From: Laceyella sediminis
Lineage (GTDB): Bacteria > Bacillota > Bacilli > Thermoactinomycetales > Thermoactinomycetaceae
Reading direction: 5' to 3'
DNA: 64,000 bases
Assembly: GCF_003003125.1 (NCBI RefSeq)
Contig: NZ_PVTZ01000011.1
Coordinates: 30,793 to 94,792, forward strand
Shown: in pieces, positions 7,535-15,972 of the stretch
Position numbering within the stretch: position 1 is the stretch's first letter
Layout of the letters: every line of letters begins with the position of its first letter
Made by a program: the position numbers and the translations under genes
The notes under the pieces: generated by a model
Databases searched by the model: none
What the model was told of the DNA's origin: nothing
What the model saw: only the letters and a program-made list of their open reading frames with translations

Positions 7535-9115
7535 ATGCTCAGCCAAATGGAAGAGCGATTGACATCGCTGAGTTTGGAACAAAAAATCGGCCAGTTGCTG
7601 GTCGGGCAAGCGGAGGGGACCGCCTTGAGCGAGTCCTTCCGCCGTTTCATTGAGAGGGTTCCACTCGCGGGTTATCGCATCAACGGGCCGAATATTGAAC
7701 ATCCGGCTCAGGTGAAGAAGTTGACGAGTGACATTCAGCAAGCTTATACAGCCTCTGGATTGGATTTGCCTGTGATCTTTGCATGCGACCAAGAAGGTGG
7801 CGTTTTGAGTGTGTTTGGCGATTGTGTCACCGAATTTCCCGGGAGCATGGCTTTGGGCGCGACTGGCTCGATAGAACTGACTGAACTTCAGGCCCAACAA
7901 GTCGGTTGGGAGTTGGCGGAAATGGGAATAAATCACTTGTTGGCGCCAGTTGCCGACCTCAATCTGGAGAAAACCAATCCAGTCATAGGGGTGCGGGCGT
8001 TTGGGGATGATCCCGCACAGGTTGCCAGCCATTGCTTTCATTTTAGCCTCGGTGCCAACCGCGGTGGAGTGGCGGTCTGCGCCAAGCATTTTCCGGGACA
8101 TGGCAACACGGCGGCTGATACGCACGTTGGATTGGCGGTCAACCACGCCACTGAAGAGGTGTTGAGACAAACAGAATATGTGCCGTTTAAGAAGTTGGTT
8201 GACGGTGGGATCGATTCCGTGATGGTGTCGCATGTGGTTTGTTCTGCCTGTAGCTCCTTGCCGGCCAGCCTGTCTGAAGAAGTGATCAGTGGATTGTTGC
8301 GCCGAGAGATGGGCTATGACGGATTAGTTATCTCCGACGACTTGGCCATGGGTGCGGTGCGCAATCTGTATTCTGCGGGTGAGGCTGTTTTGCGTTTTAT
8401 TTTGGCAGGTGGAGATATCGCTTTCATTCATGACAGCCGCGACTCGGTCGAGGAAGCTTTTTACCGGTTGGTGCAAGCGGTTGAGCAAGGCGAATTGACG
8501 GAAGAGCGCATTGATACCTCCTTGAAACGTATTTTGCGGTTCAAGCAAAAAATCGCCGCCTACCAACAGAGCAGAAAGCTGCCGTCGATCAGCGGCGAGG
8601 AGCTGGTTCGCCAGATCGCGGAGCAGTCTATTACACTTGTGTGCGACCCGCGCCACCTCCTGCCCCTGTCTCCTGACACGAAGCTGTTGGTAATCTCCCC
8701 CCGGTTAAGCGATTTGTCGGAAGCGGATACATCTAGCCAGCAGGAATTGAAGTTGGCCGCTTATGTCAAACAGGCTTTTCCACACACCGTCTGTGTAGAA
8801 TTGGCGCCGGATGAAGCGGAACAGGCGTTGGCTGAATTGAGGCTCCAGGCGGCCGAAGCTGACGTCATCTTGCAAGGGACGGTCAATGCTTACCGCTTCC
8901 CCGGGCAGATCGCAGTGATGAAAGAACTTGCGAAGATGCGTCCCCTTATTGCAATCATGTTGCGTGACCCTTATGATAGTGAGTTGATACCGCATGATGT
9001 GACGACCTTGGCCACTTACGCCGCAACCAAGCAACAGCTGGCCACATTGGTTCGTCAGCTCTTGGGGGAAGTTGCATGCATGGGGGGCGTGCCGGTGCGG
9101 TTGGCCCGACCATGA
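7535..9115 (+). CDS. nagZ: Glycoside hydrolase family 3 beta-N-acetylhexosaminidase (NagZ-like)
   Basis: Cleaves terminal beta-linked GlcNAc from imported chito-oligosaccharides or GlcNAc-MurNAc. No signal peptide is present, so it acts in the cytosol. The NagZ signature loop KHFPGHGNTAADTH (K184, H189) carries the His-Asp pair used as acid/base, and ISDDLAMGA holds the nucleophile D268. At 526 residues it has the TIM barrel plus a C-terminal alpha/beta domain. The SD GGGGGAG precedes the ATG. Its TGA overlaps an in-frame ATG of the regulator frame. Some NagZ-subfamily GH3 enzymes act as phosphorylases; that cannot be excluded here. Confidence 0.9.
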   Translation: MLSQMEERLTSLSLEQKIGQLLVGQAEGTALSESFRRFIERVPLAGYRINGPNIEHPAQVKKLTSDIQQAYTASGLDLPVIFACDQEGGVLSVFGDCVTEFPGSMALGATGSIELTELQAQQVGWELAEMGINHLLAPVADLNLEKTNPVIGVRAFGDDPAQVASHCFHFSLGANRGGVAVCAKHFPGHGNTAADTHVGLAVNHATEEVLRQTEYVPFKKLVDGGIDSVMVSHVVCSACSSLPASLSEEVISGLLRREMGYDGLVISDDLAMGAVRNLYSAGEAVLRFILAGGDIAFIHDSRDSVEEAFYRLVQAVEQGELTEERIDTSLKRILRFKQKIAAYQQSRKLPSISGEELVRQIAEQSITLVCDPRHLLPLSPDTKLLVISPRLSDLSEADTSSQQELKLAAYVKQAFPHTVCVELAPDEAEQALAELRLQAAEADVILQGTVNAYRFPGQIAVMKELAKMRPLIAIMLRDPYDSELIPHDVTTLATYAATKQQLATLVRQLLGEVACMGGVPVRLARP

Positions 9116-9132
9116 TAAAGAAGGAAGGAAGA

Positions 9133-9885
9133 ATGGTGAAGAATCAGAGGATGCGCAAGGTGTTGAAAAACAGTCCGGTGCCTTTGTATTACCAGCTGAA
9201 GGAAATCATTCAGGAAATGATAGATAATGATCAGCTGAAGCCGGGCGACGCAATTCCCCCTGAACGGGAATTGTGCGAAATCCATCAAATCAGCCGCATG
9301 ACGGCCCGCAAAGCCATTATCGCCTTGGTCAACGAAGGGGTGTTGTACAGGGAGCAGGGAAAAGGTACCTTTGTGGCCGAGCCGAAGCCGAAACATTTGA
9401 TCACGCGTCTGAAAGGTTTTACCGAAGAGATGGAAGAACAGGGCTTGTCGGTAGAAACGCGGATGCTTAACTTCTCTGTCATGGATGCGACGCTCAATTT
9501 GAAACGAAATTTGCGGATGCCTCCGGACCATGAGCAGGTCGTGGAAGTGAAGCGATTGAGAATCGTTGACGGAGAGCCTTTGGCGTTGGAAACGGTGTGG
9601 CTTGATGAACAAAAAGTGCCTGGATTGAGCCAAGAGATGTTAGAAGGGCAATCATTGTATACGGTGTTGAGGGATCATTATCAGTATCAACCTATGTACG
9701 CTAGGCAGACGATTGAACCTGTGCTAACAGATGAATATGAGAGCCAGCTACTGGGGCTACCAAACCACTCGTTGGCGATTTTGTTTCAGCGCACAACGTA
9801 CATGGGGCAAGACCAAGTGATGGAGTACACGCGGTGTATTTATCGGACTGACCGTTATAAGTATGAGATTTTCCTGCAACCATAA
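9133..9885 (+). CDS. nagR: GntR/HutC-family regulator of amino-sugar use (NagR/YvoA-like)
   Basis: A 250-residue repressor with an N-terminal winged helix (PPERELCEIHQISRMTARKA near residues 40-60) and a C-terminal UTRA effector domain. By analogy with Bacillus NagR it binds dre operators and is released by GlcN-6-P or GlcNAc-6-P. Two matching sites lie at 1470-1489 and 4375-4394. The start at 9133 is chosen for the AAGGA at 9121-9125; an earlier ATG at 9112 overlaps the stop of the GH3 gene. It is the last gene of the transport operon, so it is probably autoregulated. Confidence 0.88.
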   Translation: MVKNQRMRKVLKNSPVPLYYQLKEIIQEMIDNDQLKPGDAIPPERELCEIHQISRMTARKAIIALVNEGVLYREQGKGTFVAEPKPKHLITRLKGFTEEMEEQGLSVETRMLNFSVMDATLNLKRNLRMPPDHEQVVEVKRLRIVDGEPLALETVWLDEQKVPGLSQEMLEGQSLYTVLRDHYQYQPMYARQTIEPVLTDEYESQLLGLPNHSLAILFQRTTYMGQDQVMEYTRCIYRTDRYKYEIFLQP

Positions 9886-9893
9886 TGATGGGA

Positions 9894-9929
9894 AAGAAGG
9901 GTGATCGAACTGATCACTCTTCTTTTTTT
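9894..9929 (+). terminator. Terminator of the amino-sugar ABC operon
   Basis: AAGAAGGGTGATC / GATCACTCTTCTT stem with a 5-nt loop and T7 tail, 8 nt after the nagR stop. Confidence 0.9.
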
Positions 9930-10071
9930 ATGGGATGATGTCAAAGTATTTATTTCATTAGGTTGAATGTTTATGTTAAAATATGAGTGAACATTTGTAA
10001 TTTTAAACCTTTTACATAATGAAAGTGTATGTTTGTATCTTGATTCGGAATGCAGAAAGTGGTGAAAAATC

Positions 10072-11301
10072 ATGAAACGAAATCGCTCTTTTCATTGCCT
10101 TTGGGTTGGTCAGACCATGGCCAACTTGGGGGACTCATTTTTTATTTTAGCGATGGTAACGTTGATTTATCAAATGACAGGTTTGACGTTGGTCGCCGCT
10201 TTATTCCCGCTTTTCAGGGTGATCGCTGTTTCGATGAGCGGCACGGTCGCGCCGCTATTGTTTGGACGGTTTCATTTGCAGCGCATCTTGTTCATGTCTC
10301 AAGCCTCCCAGACGGTGTTGTTGGCGGTGGTAGTCATCCTTGTTTTTTTGCACGGCAAGATTGAAGGCATGATTCCTCTTTTGTTGGTGCTAACGTTTGT
10401 CATCTCTTTTTTGGATGGCTGGACGACGCCGACGCGAAATGCGCTGGTGCCCAGATTGGTGGAGGACGGGGAGTTGGTGGAAGCAAACAGTTTGCTCAGC
10501 ACGATGGATCAGATCGCCCTTTTGACAGGGTGGTCGGTAGGTGGTGGGATTTTATCGGTGATGAGCGAGGCGGAGTTGTTGTCATTAACTTGGATTTTGT
10601 TTGCAGTCTCTACTGTCTCCACGTTGTTCATCAAGGATCGCTCCAAAGTTGAGCCCAAACGTTCGAGCGGACGCTGGAATCAGATCAAAAGCGGGTGGGT
10701 AAATATTTGGAATAGTCCTGCTGTTAGAATTGTTACCGCGATTGACTTGCTAATCGTGTTGGGGGCGGGGATCTGGACGGGTGCGGTCATTTTGGTCTTT
10801 GTCAACCAAGTTCTTCACAAAGGCGCATTCTGGTGGGGGATCATCAACACCGGTTACTTTGCTGGAACGATGGTTGCCGGCTTTGTGATTCTCTCCATAT
10901 CAAAGTGGGTGTCGAAGCATATCGTCGCCAGCATGGCCATTGGCTTGACGGGAATGGTTTTGTTCACCTTTAGTTTTTCATTTACAACTTTGCCATGGTT
11001 AGCGCTTACACTTATCACGCTGTTAGGGCCTATGTTTCAAATTCGGCGCGTCGCCCAGCAAACCATCTTGCAACGCAACACAACCAACGAAACCTATCCT
11101 GAAATTGCATCTGCCCATTATACCATGTTAAACATTTTATATGCCGTTTCGGTCTTGCTGATGGGGTATGTCACAGATGTGTTGGGGGTGCGTTATGTAT
11201 ATTGGATCACAACCATCTTTTATATCTTGTGCTTGATCCTTATTCCCCAATTGCACCGCCTGATCAAATCCCAAGCACAAAGTAGCAAAGAGAGTAGGTA
11301 A
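10072..11301 (+). CDS. MFS transporter (drug-efflux-like)
   Basis: A 409-residue major facilitator protein with about 12 hydrophobic segments. It begins MKRNRSFHCLWVGQTMANLGD, the start typical of the macrolide-efflux/enterobactin-exporter type, and has the loop FLDGWTTPTRNALVPRLV after helix 4. It is monocistronic between terminators. The ATG has a modest SD (AAAGTGGTG). The substrate cannot be inferred. It resembles the second MFS protein at 55032-56300 in type. Confidence 0.85.
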   Translation: MKRNRSFHCLWVGQTMANLGDSFFILAMVTLIYQMTGLTLVAALFPLFRVIAVSMSGTVAPLLFGRFHLQRILFMSQASQTVLLAVVVILVFLHGKIEGMIPLLLVLTFVISFLDGWTTPTRNALVPRLVEDGELVEANSLLSTMDQIALLTGWSVGGGILSVMSEAELLSLTWILFAVSTVSTLFIKDRSKVEPKRSSGRWNQIKSGWVNIWNSPAVRIVTAIDLLIVLGAGIWTGAVILVFVNQVLHKGAFWWGIINTGYFAGTMVAGFVILSISKWVSKHIVASMAIGLTGMVLFTFSFSFTTLPWLALTLITLLGPMFQIRRVAQQTILQRNTTNETYPEIASAHYTMLNILYAVSVLLMGYVTDVLGVRYVYWITTIFYILCLILIPQLHRLIKSQAQSSKESR

Positions 11302-11369
11302 ATGTCGTCAAAGGTGGTATGATGAATAGGGGAAAATCTATCTATAGGTATATTAAAGGAGGCAAACTT

Positions 11370-11852
11370 GTGACGGTATATCAATTTGAAGCGAAGTTAG
11401 CCAACGGCGAAGTGAAACAGTTGGACGCATACAAAGGGAAAGTATTATTGATCGTCAACACTGCGAGCAAATGTGGCTTTACACCACAGTACAAAGAATT
11501 GCAAGAACTGTACGAGCGATACAAAGATGCGGGTCTGGAGATTTTGGCCTTCCCCTGCAATCAGTTCATGGAACAAGAGCCAGGGACGGATGAAGAAATT
11601 GTCGAGTTTTGTTCCCTTAATTACGGGGTGACATTTCCCGTGTTTTCCAAAGTGGATGTGAACGGGGAACAAGCACACCCACTATTCAAGTATCTTTGCA
11701 AAGAAGCGCCGGGCCTCATGGGTAGTAAAGCGGTCAAATGGAATTTCACCAAGTTTCTCGTCAATCGCCGGGGCGAGGTGGTTGAACGGTACGCGCCCAA
11801 CACTAAACCGAGCGAGTTGACTGATCGCATCGTTTCGCTGTTGGAAGAGTAA
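11370..11852 (+). CDS. Glutathione peroxidase-family thiol peroxidase
   Basis: A 160-residue peroxidase of the GPx fold that reduces hydroperoxides, in Bacillales usually with thioredoxin. The peroxidatic Cys is C35 in NTASKCGFT (Cys, not selenocysteine), followed by FPCNQF and WNFTKFLV, which supply the Gln and Trp of the active site. GTG 11370 is preferred because AAAGGAGG lies 7 nt upstream; upstream in-frame ATGs extend the N-terminus with no SD. Monocistronic with its own terminator. It corresponds to Bacillus BsaA. Confidence 0.92.
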   Translation: MTVYQFEAKLANGEVKQLDAYKGKVLLIVNTASKCGFTPQYKELQELYERYKDAGLEILAFPCNQFMEQEPGTDEEIVEFCSLNYGVTFPVFSKVDVNGEQAHPLFKYLCKEAPGLMGSKAVKWNFTKFLVNRRGEVVERYAPNTKPSELTDRIVSLLEE

Positions 11853-11862
11853 GTCGCAATGA

Positions 11863-11890
11863 AAACAGCCAGCCTAAGTGCTGGCTGTTT
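11863..11890 (+). terminator. Terminator of the glutathione peroxidase gene
   Basis: AAACAGCCAGC / GCTGGCTGTTT stem with a 6-nt loop, 10 nt after the stop. Confidence 0.85.
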
Positions 11891-11926
11891 GTCATCATAA
11901 GGGTCGAAATTGGTTAGTGAATAAAT

Positions 11927-12400
11927 TCACTCCGAATCTTCAGGAAGATCAGGTAGAATCCACGGAATCTTAGCCACAAACTCTAGCTGTATAACGGATT
12001 TTGGGAAAATAGGTGATACCAATTGAAGATTTCTGGTAAACCCCATTTCAAAAGAATCTATTTTAATCAAGTTGATTTGATTCCAATTTTCAGGAGGTAA
12101 CATACAGTCCGGTCCTTTTAACATTTCACCAACTAGATGATACCAACCACCGTAAAGATGCATTTGGTTTTCTTGCTCATATTCACTGATGTCCCCAGCA
12201 CTTTTCGTTGGGTCTATTCCAAGCAATTCAAAGAATGAGCGTAATGGATTTGAAAAGTTTTTTGCTACCTCGGTGTAGTTGCGACAATAAATGCAACCAC
12301 ACTCCTCAGCAAAAGTACCAAGCTGAGAGTATAATCTTGTCGTTTGTTCAACATCTACTTTTAATAACCAGTCTTTTATTCTTATTTCCTTTATTGTCAT
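11927..12400 (-). CDS. Hypothetical protein with a CxxC motif (157 aa)
   Basis: A soluble, acidic 157-residue protein, start MTIKEIRIKDWLLKVD. It contains a Cys cluster ECGCIYCRNY near residues 33-42 that could bind zinc, a conserved-looking GGWYHLVGEML segment near residue 84 and a C-terminal beta-rich region. AGGGGAGG lies just upstream of the ATG on the minus strand. I do not recognise a named family; it has the look of short Bacillus proteins of unknown function. It converges on the GPx gene. Confidence 0.7.
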   Translation of the reverse strand: MTIKEIRIKDWLLKVDVEQTTRLYSQLGTFAEECGCIYCRNYTEVAKNFSNPLRSFFELLGIDPTKSAGDISEYEQENQMHLYGGWYHLVGEMLKGPDCMLPPENWNQINLIKIDSFEMGFTRNLQLVSPIFPKSVIQLEFVAKIPWILPDLPEDSE

Positions 12401-12583
12401 TACCTCCCCTGCAGATTACGAAAATACTACTGCAAGTTTATCAGAGGTGTATAGATTTTTATATGTTAATAGCATTTTAATTTGTTGGTGTCACCGCATC
12501 TTGAAAAAAACACTGCAATCATCAGATTGATTTTGATGAAAGATAAGCGTTTAAGCCGGTGAAACAGCTCTCAGCTATAAAAC

Positions 12584-12611
12584 CAGGCCCATTCTGTTTA
12601 GAATGGGCCTG
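12584..12611 (-). terminator. Terminator of the metzincin-CAP gene
   Basis: A perfect 12-bp stem (CAGGCCCATTCT) with loop GTTT. Read on the minus strand it ends in GGTTTTAT, 21 nt beyond the gene's stop. Confidence 0.85.
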
Positions 12612-12632
12612 ATTAAACAAGATGTGTTTGGT

Positions 12633-13964
12633 CTATCTTCTGATGAATTGTTGTGTCCAGTAAGTTCCATAAGAACCGCCTTTGGCAAAACCAACGCCGA
12701 TGGTCGTGTAATTGGGATTCAAGATGTTGCTACGGTGTCCGGGGCTGTTCATCCAAGAATTCATCACATCTTGCGGGGTTTGTTGTCCAGCGGCGATGTT
12801 TTCACCCGCATAGGTGTATTGGATACCAAACTTTCTCATCATGTCAAATGGAGAGCCATAAGTGGGCGATTGGTGAGAGAAATAGTTGTTGTCTCTCATA
12901 TCTTCTGATTTCAATCTGGCAACTTGAGACAATTTGGCATCCATCTGCAAAGGTTTATATCCTCTCCGTGTCCGTTCTTGGTTTACCAATTGAACGACTT
13001 GTGTTTCAAAGGAGGAAGGGTTAGAGGTTGGTACGTCTGGTTTATTTGGTTTATTGTTGTTATTTTGATCATTTTGATTGTTTTGGTTATTTTGTCTATT
13101 TCCGTACCAGTATTTGTTTCGCTCGATGATTTGGTTATGTTTTTGGTCCCAAATGTCCACCTGTGTCGTGTAATAATAGTTCATGATGCATCTTTCATAT
13201 TGTGGGCCGTGTAAGTCATGTGGCACACCGAAGTTATGGGACAGTTCGTGTTGAACAACATGCCAAATAGCATTGGGATGCATGTCTGCCGTTACACTGA
13301 CGGCACTTCCACCTGGGCCCCCCGTGGGCTGCATATAAGCGATTCCACCATAATTAAAGTAAGCGTCTTTGGTAAATCCGATGACAAAATCATAAACCCC
13401 TCTGTTTTTGTCTCGGTCCAAATCTTGCAGAATTTGCTCCCCGTTGTACCCATCTGATTTCCACTCGAGATATCCTGAAATCTTAAAATCGACTTGGTGA
13501 TCGCGGATAAACGCATTGTCCGCTTTTTCGACAATCTCTTTCGTTCTGTTTTGCCAATCAGGGTAAGCTCTTCGGTATTCTTCATCCGCCGCGATAACCG
13601 CGGTGACCACCCGGTTTTTGGATTTTAAAGCTGCTTTTGGTGTTTTAGCAATGTGCTTTTGCCCTACCACTTTTCCTTTCTCGTTAATCACTTTGGCAGT
13701 GGTGTCCTGTTCGATGACAGTAGGTTCATTGGTTGCTTTGGGAGTGTTTTTTGGTAGTGGGTCAGATACGATCTTTACCTTACTACCAAGGGATACTACT
13801 TTTTCTGGTTGTGATACAGGTTTTGAGCCAAACCAACCTAAGATATGGTCAATCCATGACGTTTCCTTGGCAGGACTGGTTCCGTCGGCATAAACGGTGC
13901 CCATACTAGCAAATAACAGGACAACGAGCATGACGATAGGCAATATGCGAAGCTTTTTGGTCAC
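12633..13964 (-). CDS. Secreted metzincin-like metalloprotease fused to a CAP (SCP/PR1) domain
   Basis: A secreted protein of 443 residues. GTG 13964 is chosen since a GGGGGGTGG SD precedes it and the product then starts with a signal peptide (MTKKLRILPIVMLVVLLFAS, cleavage near VYA-DG). The central domain carries H239-E-L-S-H-N-F-G-V-P-H-D, the extended zinc motif HExxHxxGxxH of metzincins. An Asn/Gln-rich linker (about residues 285-315) leads to a C-terminal CAP domain of YkwD/SafA-neighbour type (VVQLVNQERTRRGYKPL, YAGENIAAG, HRSNILNPNYTTIGVGF). Substrate unknown. The fusion is unusual to me. Monocistronic. Confidence 0.85.
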   Translation of the reverse strand: MTKKLRILPIVMLVVLLFASMGTVYADGTSPAKETSWIDHILGWFGSKPVSQPEKVVSLGSKVKIVSDPLPKNTPKATNEPTVIEQDTTAKVINEKGKVVGQKHIAKTPKAALKSKNRVVTAVIAADEEYRRAYPDWQNRTKEIVEKADNAFIRDHQVDFKISGYLEWKSDGYNGEQILQDLDRDKNRGVYDFVIGFTKDAYFNYGGIAYMQPTGGPGGSAVSVTADMHPNAIWHVVQHELSHNFGVPHDLHGPQYERCIMNYYYTTQVDIWDQKHNQIIERNKYWYGNRQNNQNNQNDQNNNNKPNKPDVPTSNPSSFETQVVQLVNQERTRRGYKPLQMDAKLSQVARLKSEDMRDNNYFSHQSPTYGSPFDMMRKFGIQYTYAGENIAAGQQTPQDVMNSWMNSPGHRSNILNPNYTTIGVGFAKGGSYGTYWTQQFIRR

Positions 13965-14237
13965 AAGACCACCCCCCTGTGAAATGGTTTGGAATGGTAA
14001 GAAAAGAATCTCATTTGATACGTTTTGAATTATATAACACGAAATTAAAGCCTTCAATTATATGCTTAGATTTATAATTTTTTATCATTTTTTTGTTATC
14101 TTGTTATTATTGTTTCTAGTTTATTGCTGGGATTTATAGGTGTGATTGGCGCGGGGTTAATCTGTAGTTTGTTAATAAATTTAATTATATTTTTAATATC
14201 CCAAGATTTAGAGGTGGGGGCGAGAGTATTATTATGC
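13965..14237. other. AT-rich intergenic region, no gene supported
   Basis: It should contain the promoter of the metzincin-CAP gene (minus strand). A hydrophobic reading frame around 14105-14236 on the plus strand has no start with an SD and is not called. Confidence 0.5.
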
Positions 14238-14270
14238 TAAAAAGAGCCTACTCATTTGAGAGCAGGCTCA
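14238..14270 (-). terminator. Terminator of the O-methyltransferase locus
   Basis: GAGCCT ... AGGCTC stem with inner CTC/GAG pairs; on the minus strand it is followed by TTTTT. Confidence 0.8.
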
Positions 14271-14304
14271 TTGGCGCACAAAAAGAGTGATTTCTTAACT
14301 TACG

Positions 14305-14925
14305 TCAGACACTTTTCACTTTGGCAATCCCCAATTCGTCGCCGATCGGCAACAGCATGGACTCAATGCGAGGATCTTGTGCCAAGGTTTGATTAACTTG
14401 ACGAAGCTTGGCCAATATGGGGTTATCATTGGTTTCATCCAAGACGCTGTCGCCGAAATAAAGCAAGTTATCCATGGCAATTACCGCATTTGGCGCAGCC
14501 AAGGAAATCGCTTTCTCCAGATAATGGTCGAAGTTGGGCTTGTCTGCGTCGATAAAGAAGAAATCAAAGCGTTCCCCCGACTGAGCTAGAATTTCCAACT
14601 GCTTTGAAGCATCGCCCACGATAACCGTCACTTGCTCGTCCAGGTTATTAGCAAAGCGGGCGTGTTCAGCGTTTAATTCAATGGTGAAGCACTTCCCGGT
14701 AGATGGCAAGGCCCGTGCCAAACAAATGGTACTGTATCCGCCTAGGGTTCCCAGTTCCAAAATTCTGGTGGCTCCGCTGATTTTAGCCAGAAGATACAAT
14801 GTTCTGCCCACTTCGGGTGGGATGGATATTTGTGGCATTCCCCGTTCCGCCAATCCGTACGGAATTGACTTAAGTACCTCATCTTCCTTGGCAAACAGCT
14901 CTCGGATTTATGTTAAATCGTGCAT
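14305..14925 (-). pseudogene. O-methyltransferase with an in-frame stop at codon 6
   Basis: SAM-dependent catechol-type O-methyltransferase (MdmC/caffeoyl-CoA OMT family) with motif I LELGTLGGYSTICLA, DASKQLEIL and FFIDADKPNFDHY. The natural start is ATG 14925-14923, with AGGAGG upstream. It reads MHDLT, then TAA (14910-14908), then continues in the same frame IRELFAKEDEVLKSIPYG into the conserved protein. So a single ochre codon breaks an otherwise intact 206-codon gene. Downstream TTG (14853) or ATG (14838) could give a shortened enzyme lacking the first helix. A sequencing error or readthrough is the alternative. Confidence 0.8.
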
Positions 14926-14988
14926 GTTGAAAGCCTCCTGATCCCATTTGGATTTAAATATATGACCGAACTCCCAACTTCGACGACG

Positions 14989-15789
14989 CTAAAAATCCCA
15001 TCCCTTTTCCCGAATGTAATAGTCAATAATCTTCTCGTAATTTTCGCCATATCGGCTTGCCAGCTCATCGCCGAAATCTTCCTCAATGCGCATCATAACG
15101 ACATCATGGTAGAATGCGTTTTTAAGCAATTCCGTGATAGCCGGATGGTCCGTTTCCAATGCGGTCAACTTTACATCTCCGCCAAACCCACCCAGCAAGG
15201 CGGCTTGCCCGTCGATCAGGATGGAAAATTTCCTTGTCCCCATTTTTGGCCAAGCCTGTTCCAAATCATCAGCTTTATGGATGAACACATTTTTCAGGGA
15301 AGTTTGGCATTCTCCCAGAACAATCAGGACAACGGTAATGCCCCGCTCTTCAGCGTCAAGCAATGCTTCTTCCACCCAATGCACATCTTCTGCCCAAATG
15401 TCGACAAGGATATTCTTTTTAGCATTGGAGATCATTCTGCGTATCGCGGTGTCTAAATGTTTGTTTCCTTGCCAATTATAAAAAGAGGGTTTGGAACGAG
15501 GAGGGGATTTCAGTTCATTCACCAGTCCTTTTGCGGTTTGTTCAAACTTGACCCGCATATAGCGAATCAACTGATCGATGGGTACAGCGTCATAATGAAC
15601 CGGATCGCCCTCGATGATTCGGCAAATGCCTTTGTCGGTGAGTGAACGTAAAGCAGCATAAACATTGGTGCGCGAGGTGGAAACGCGTTTGGCCACTTCG
15701 TACCCGGATAAATGAGGCTCCTCATGGAGTGTGAGGTAACAACGCGCTTCGAGTTCAGACAGGCCAAGCTCTTTTAAACGCTGAATCAG
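14989..15789 (-). CDS. TrmB-family transcriptional regulator
   Basis: About 266 residues: an N-terminal winged helix (LGLSELEARCYLTLHEEPHLSGYEVAKRV, then RTNVYAALRSLTDKG) and a C-terminal phospholipase-D-like effector domain with ILVDIWAEDVHWVEEAL, as in TrmB sugar-responsive regulators. The start is unusual: the only strong SD (AAAGGAGG, plus 15797-15804) lies inside codons 2-4 of the ATG at 15807. That points to CTG 15789 (7 nt spacing) or ATT 15786 as the true start. Inverted repeats at 15826-15870 may be its operator. Target genes unknown; the broken O-methyltransferase lies downstream. Confidence 0.8.
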   Translation of the reverse strand: MIQRLKELGLSELEARCYLTLHEEPHLSGYEVAKRVSTSRTNVYAALRSLTDKGICRIIEGDPVHYDAVPIDQLIRYMRVKFEQTAKGLVNELKSPPRSKPSFYNWQGNKHLDTAIRRMISNAKKNILVDIWAEDVHWVEEALLDAEERGITVVLIVLGECQTSLKNVFIHKADDLEQAWPKMGTRKFSILIDGQAALLGGFGGDVKLTALETDHPAITELLKNAFYHDVVMMRIEEDFGDELASRYGENYEKIIDYYIREKGWDF

Positions 15790-15848
15790 ATGAATTCCTC
15801 CTTTCATCAGTGATGTTGGTGGATAATAGTAGTGTTTTTGAATAACGC

Positions 15849-15866
15849 TAGTATGGTTAAATACTA
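15849..15866. promoter_or_regulatory. Inverted repeat upstream of the TrmB regulator
   Basis: TAGTAT-ggttaa-ATACTA is a perfect dyad, nested in a wider pair ATAGTAGT (15826-15833) and ACTACTAT (15863-15870). Its place between the divergent trmB-like and ligD genes suggests an autoregulatory operator. Confidence 0.4.
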
Positions 15867-15972
15867 CTATGGTGATTTTGTCATGTCAAGCGATGATGGA
15901 TGCTTCTATGTATAGCCGCATCGTCTCTTCTTCATTCTAAGAGATATATTTGCGAAAAAAGGAACGAGTTCC

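Noticed and set aside
7391..8233. 280-codon minus-strand open frame opposite the GH3 gene
   Set aside because: Shadow of a strongly coding plus-strand gene; His/Arg/Gln-rich composition typical of antisense frames. The same applies to 17936-18907 opposite mtaD.
14105..14236. Hydrophobic plus-strand reading frame (reads like LLLGFIGVIGAGLIC)
   Set aside because: No start codon with an SD, extremely AT-rich context; most likely chance.
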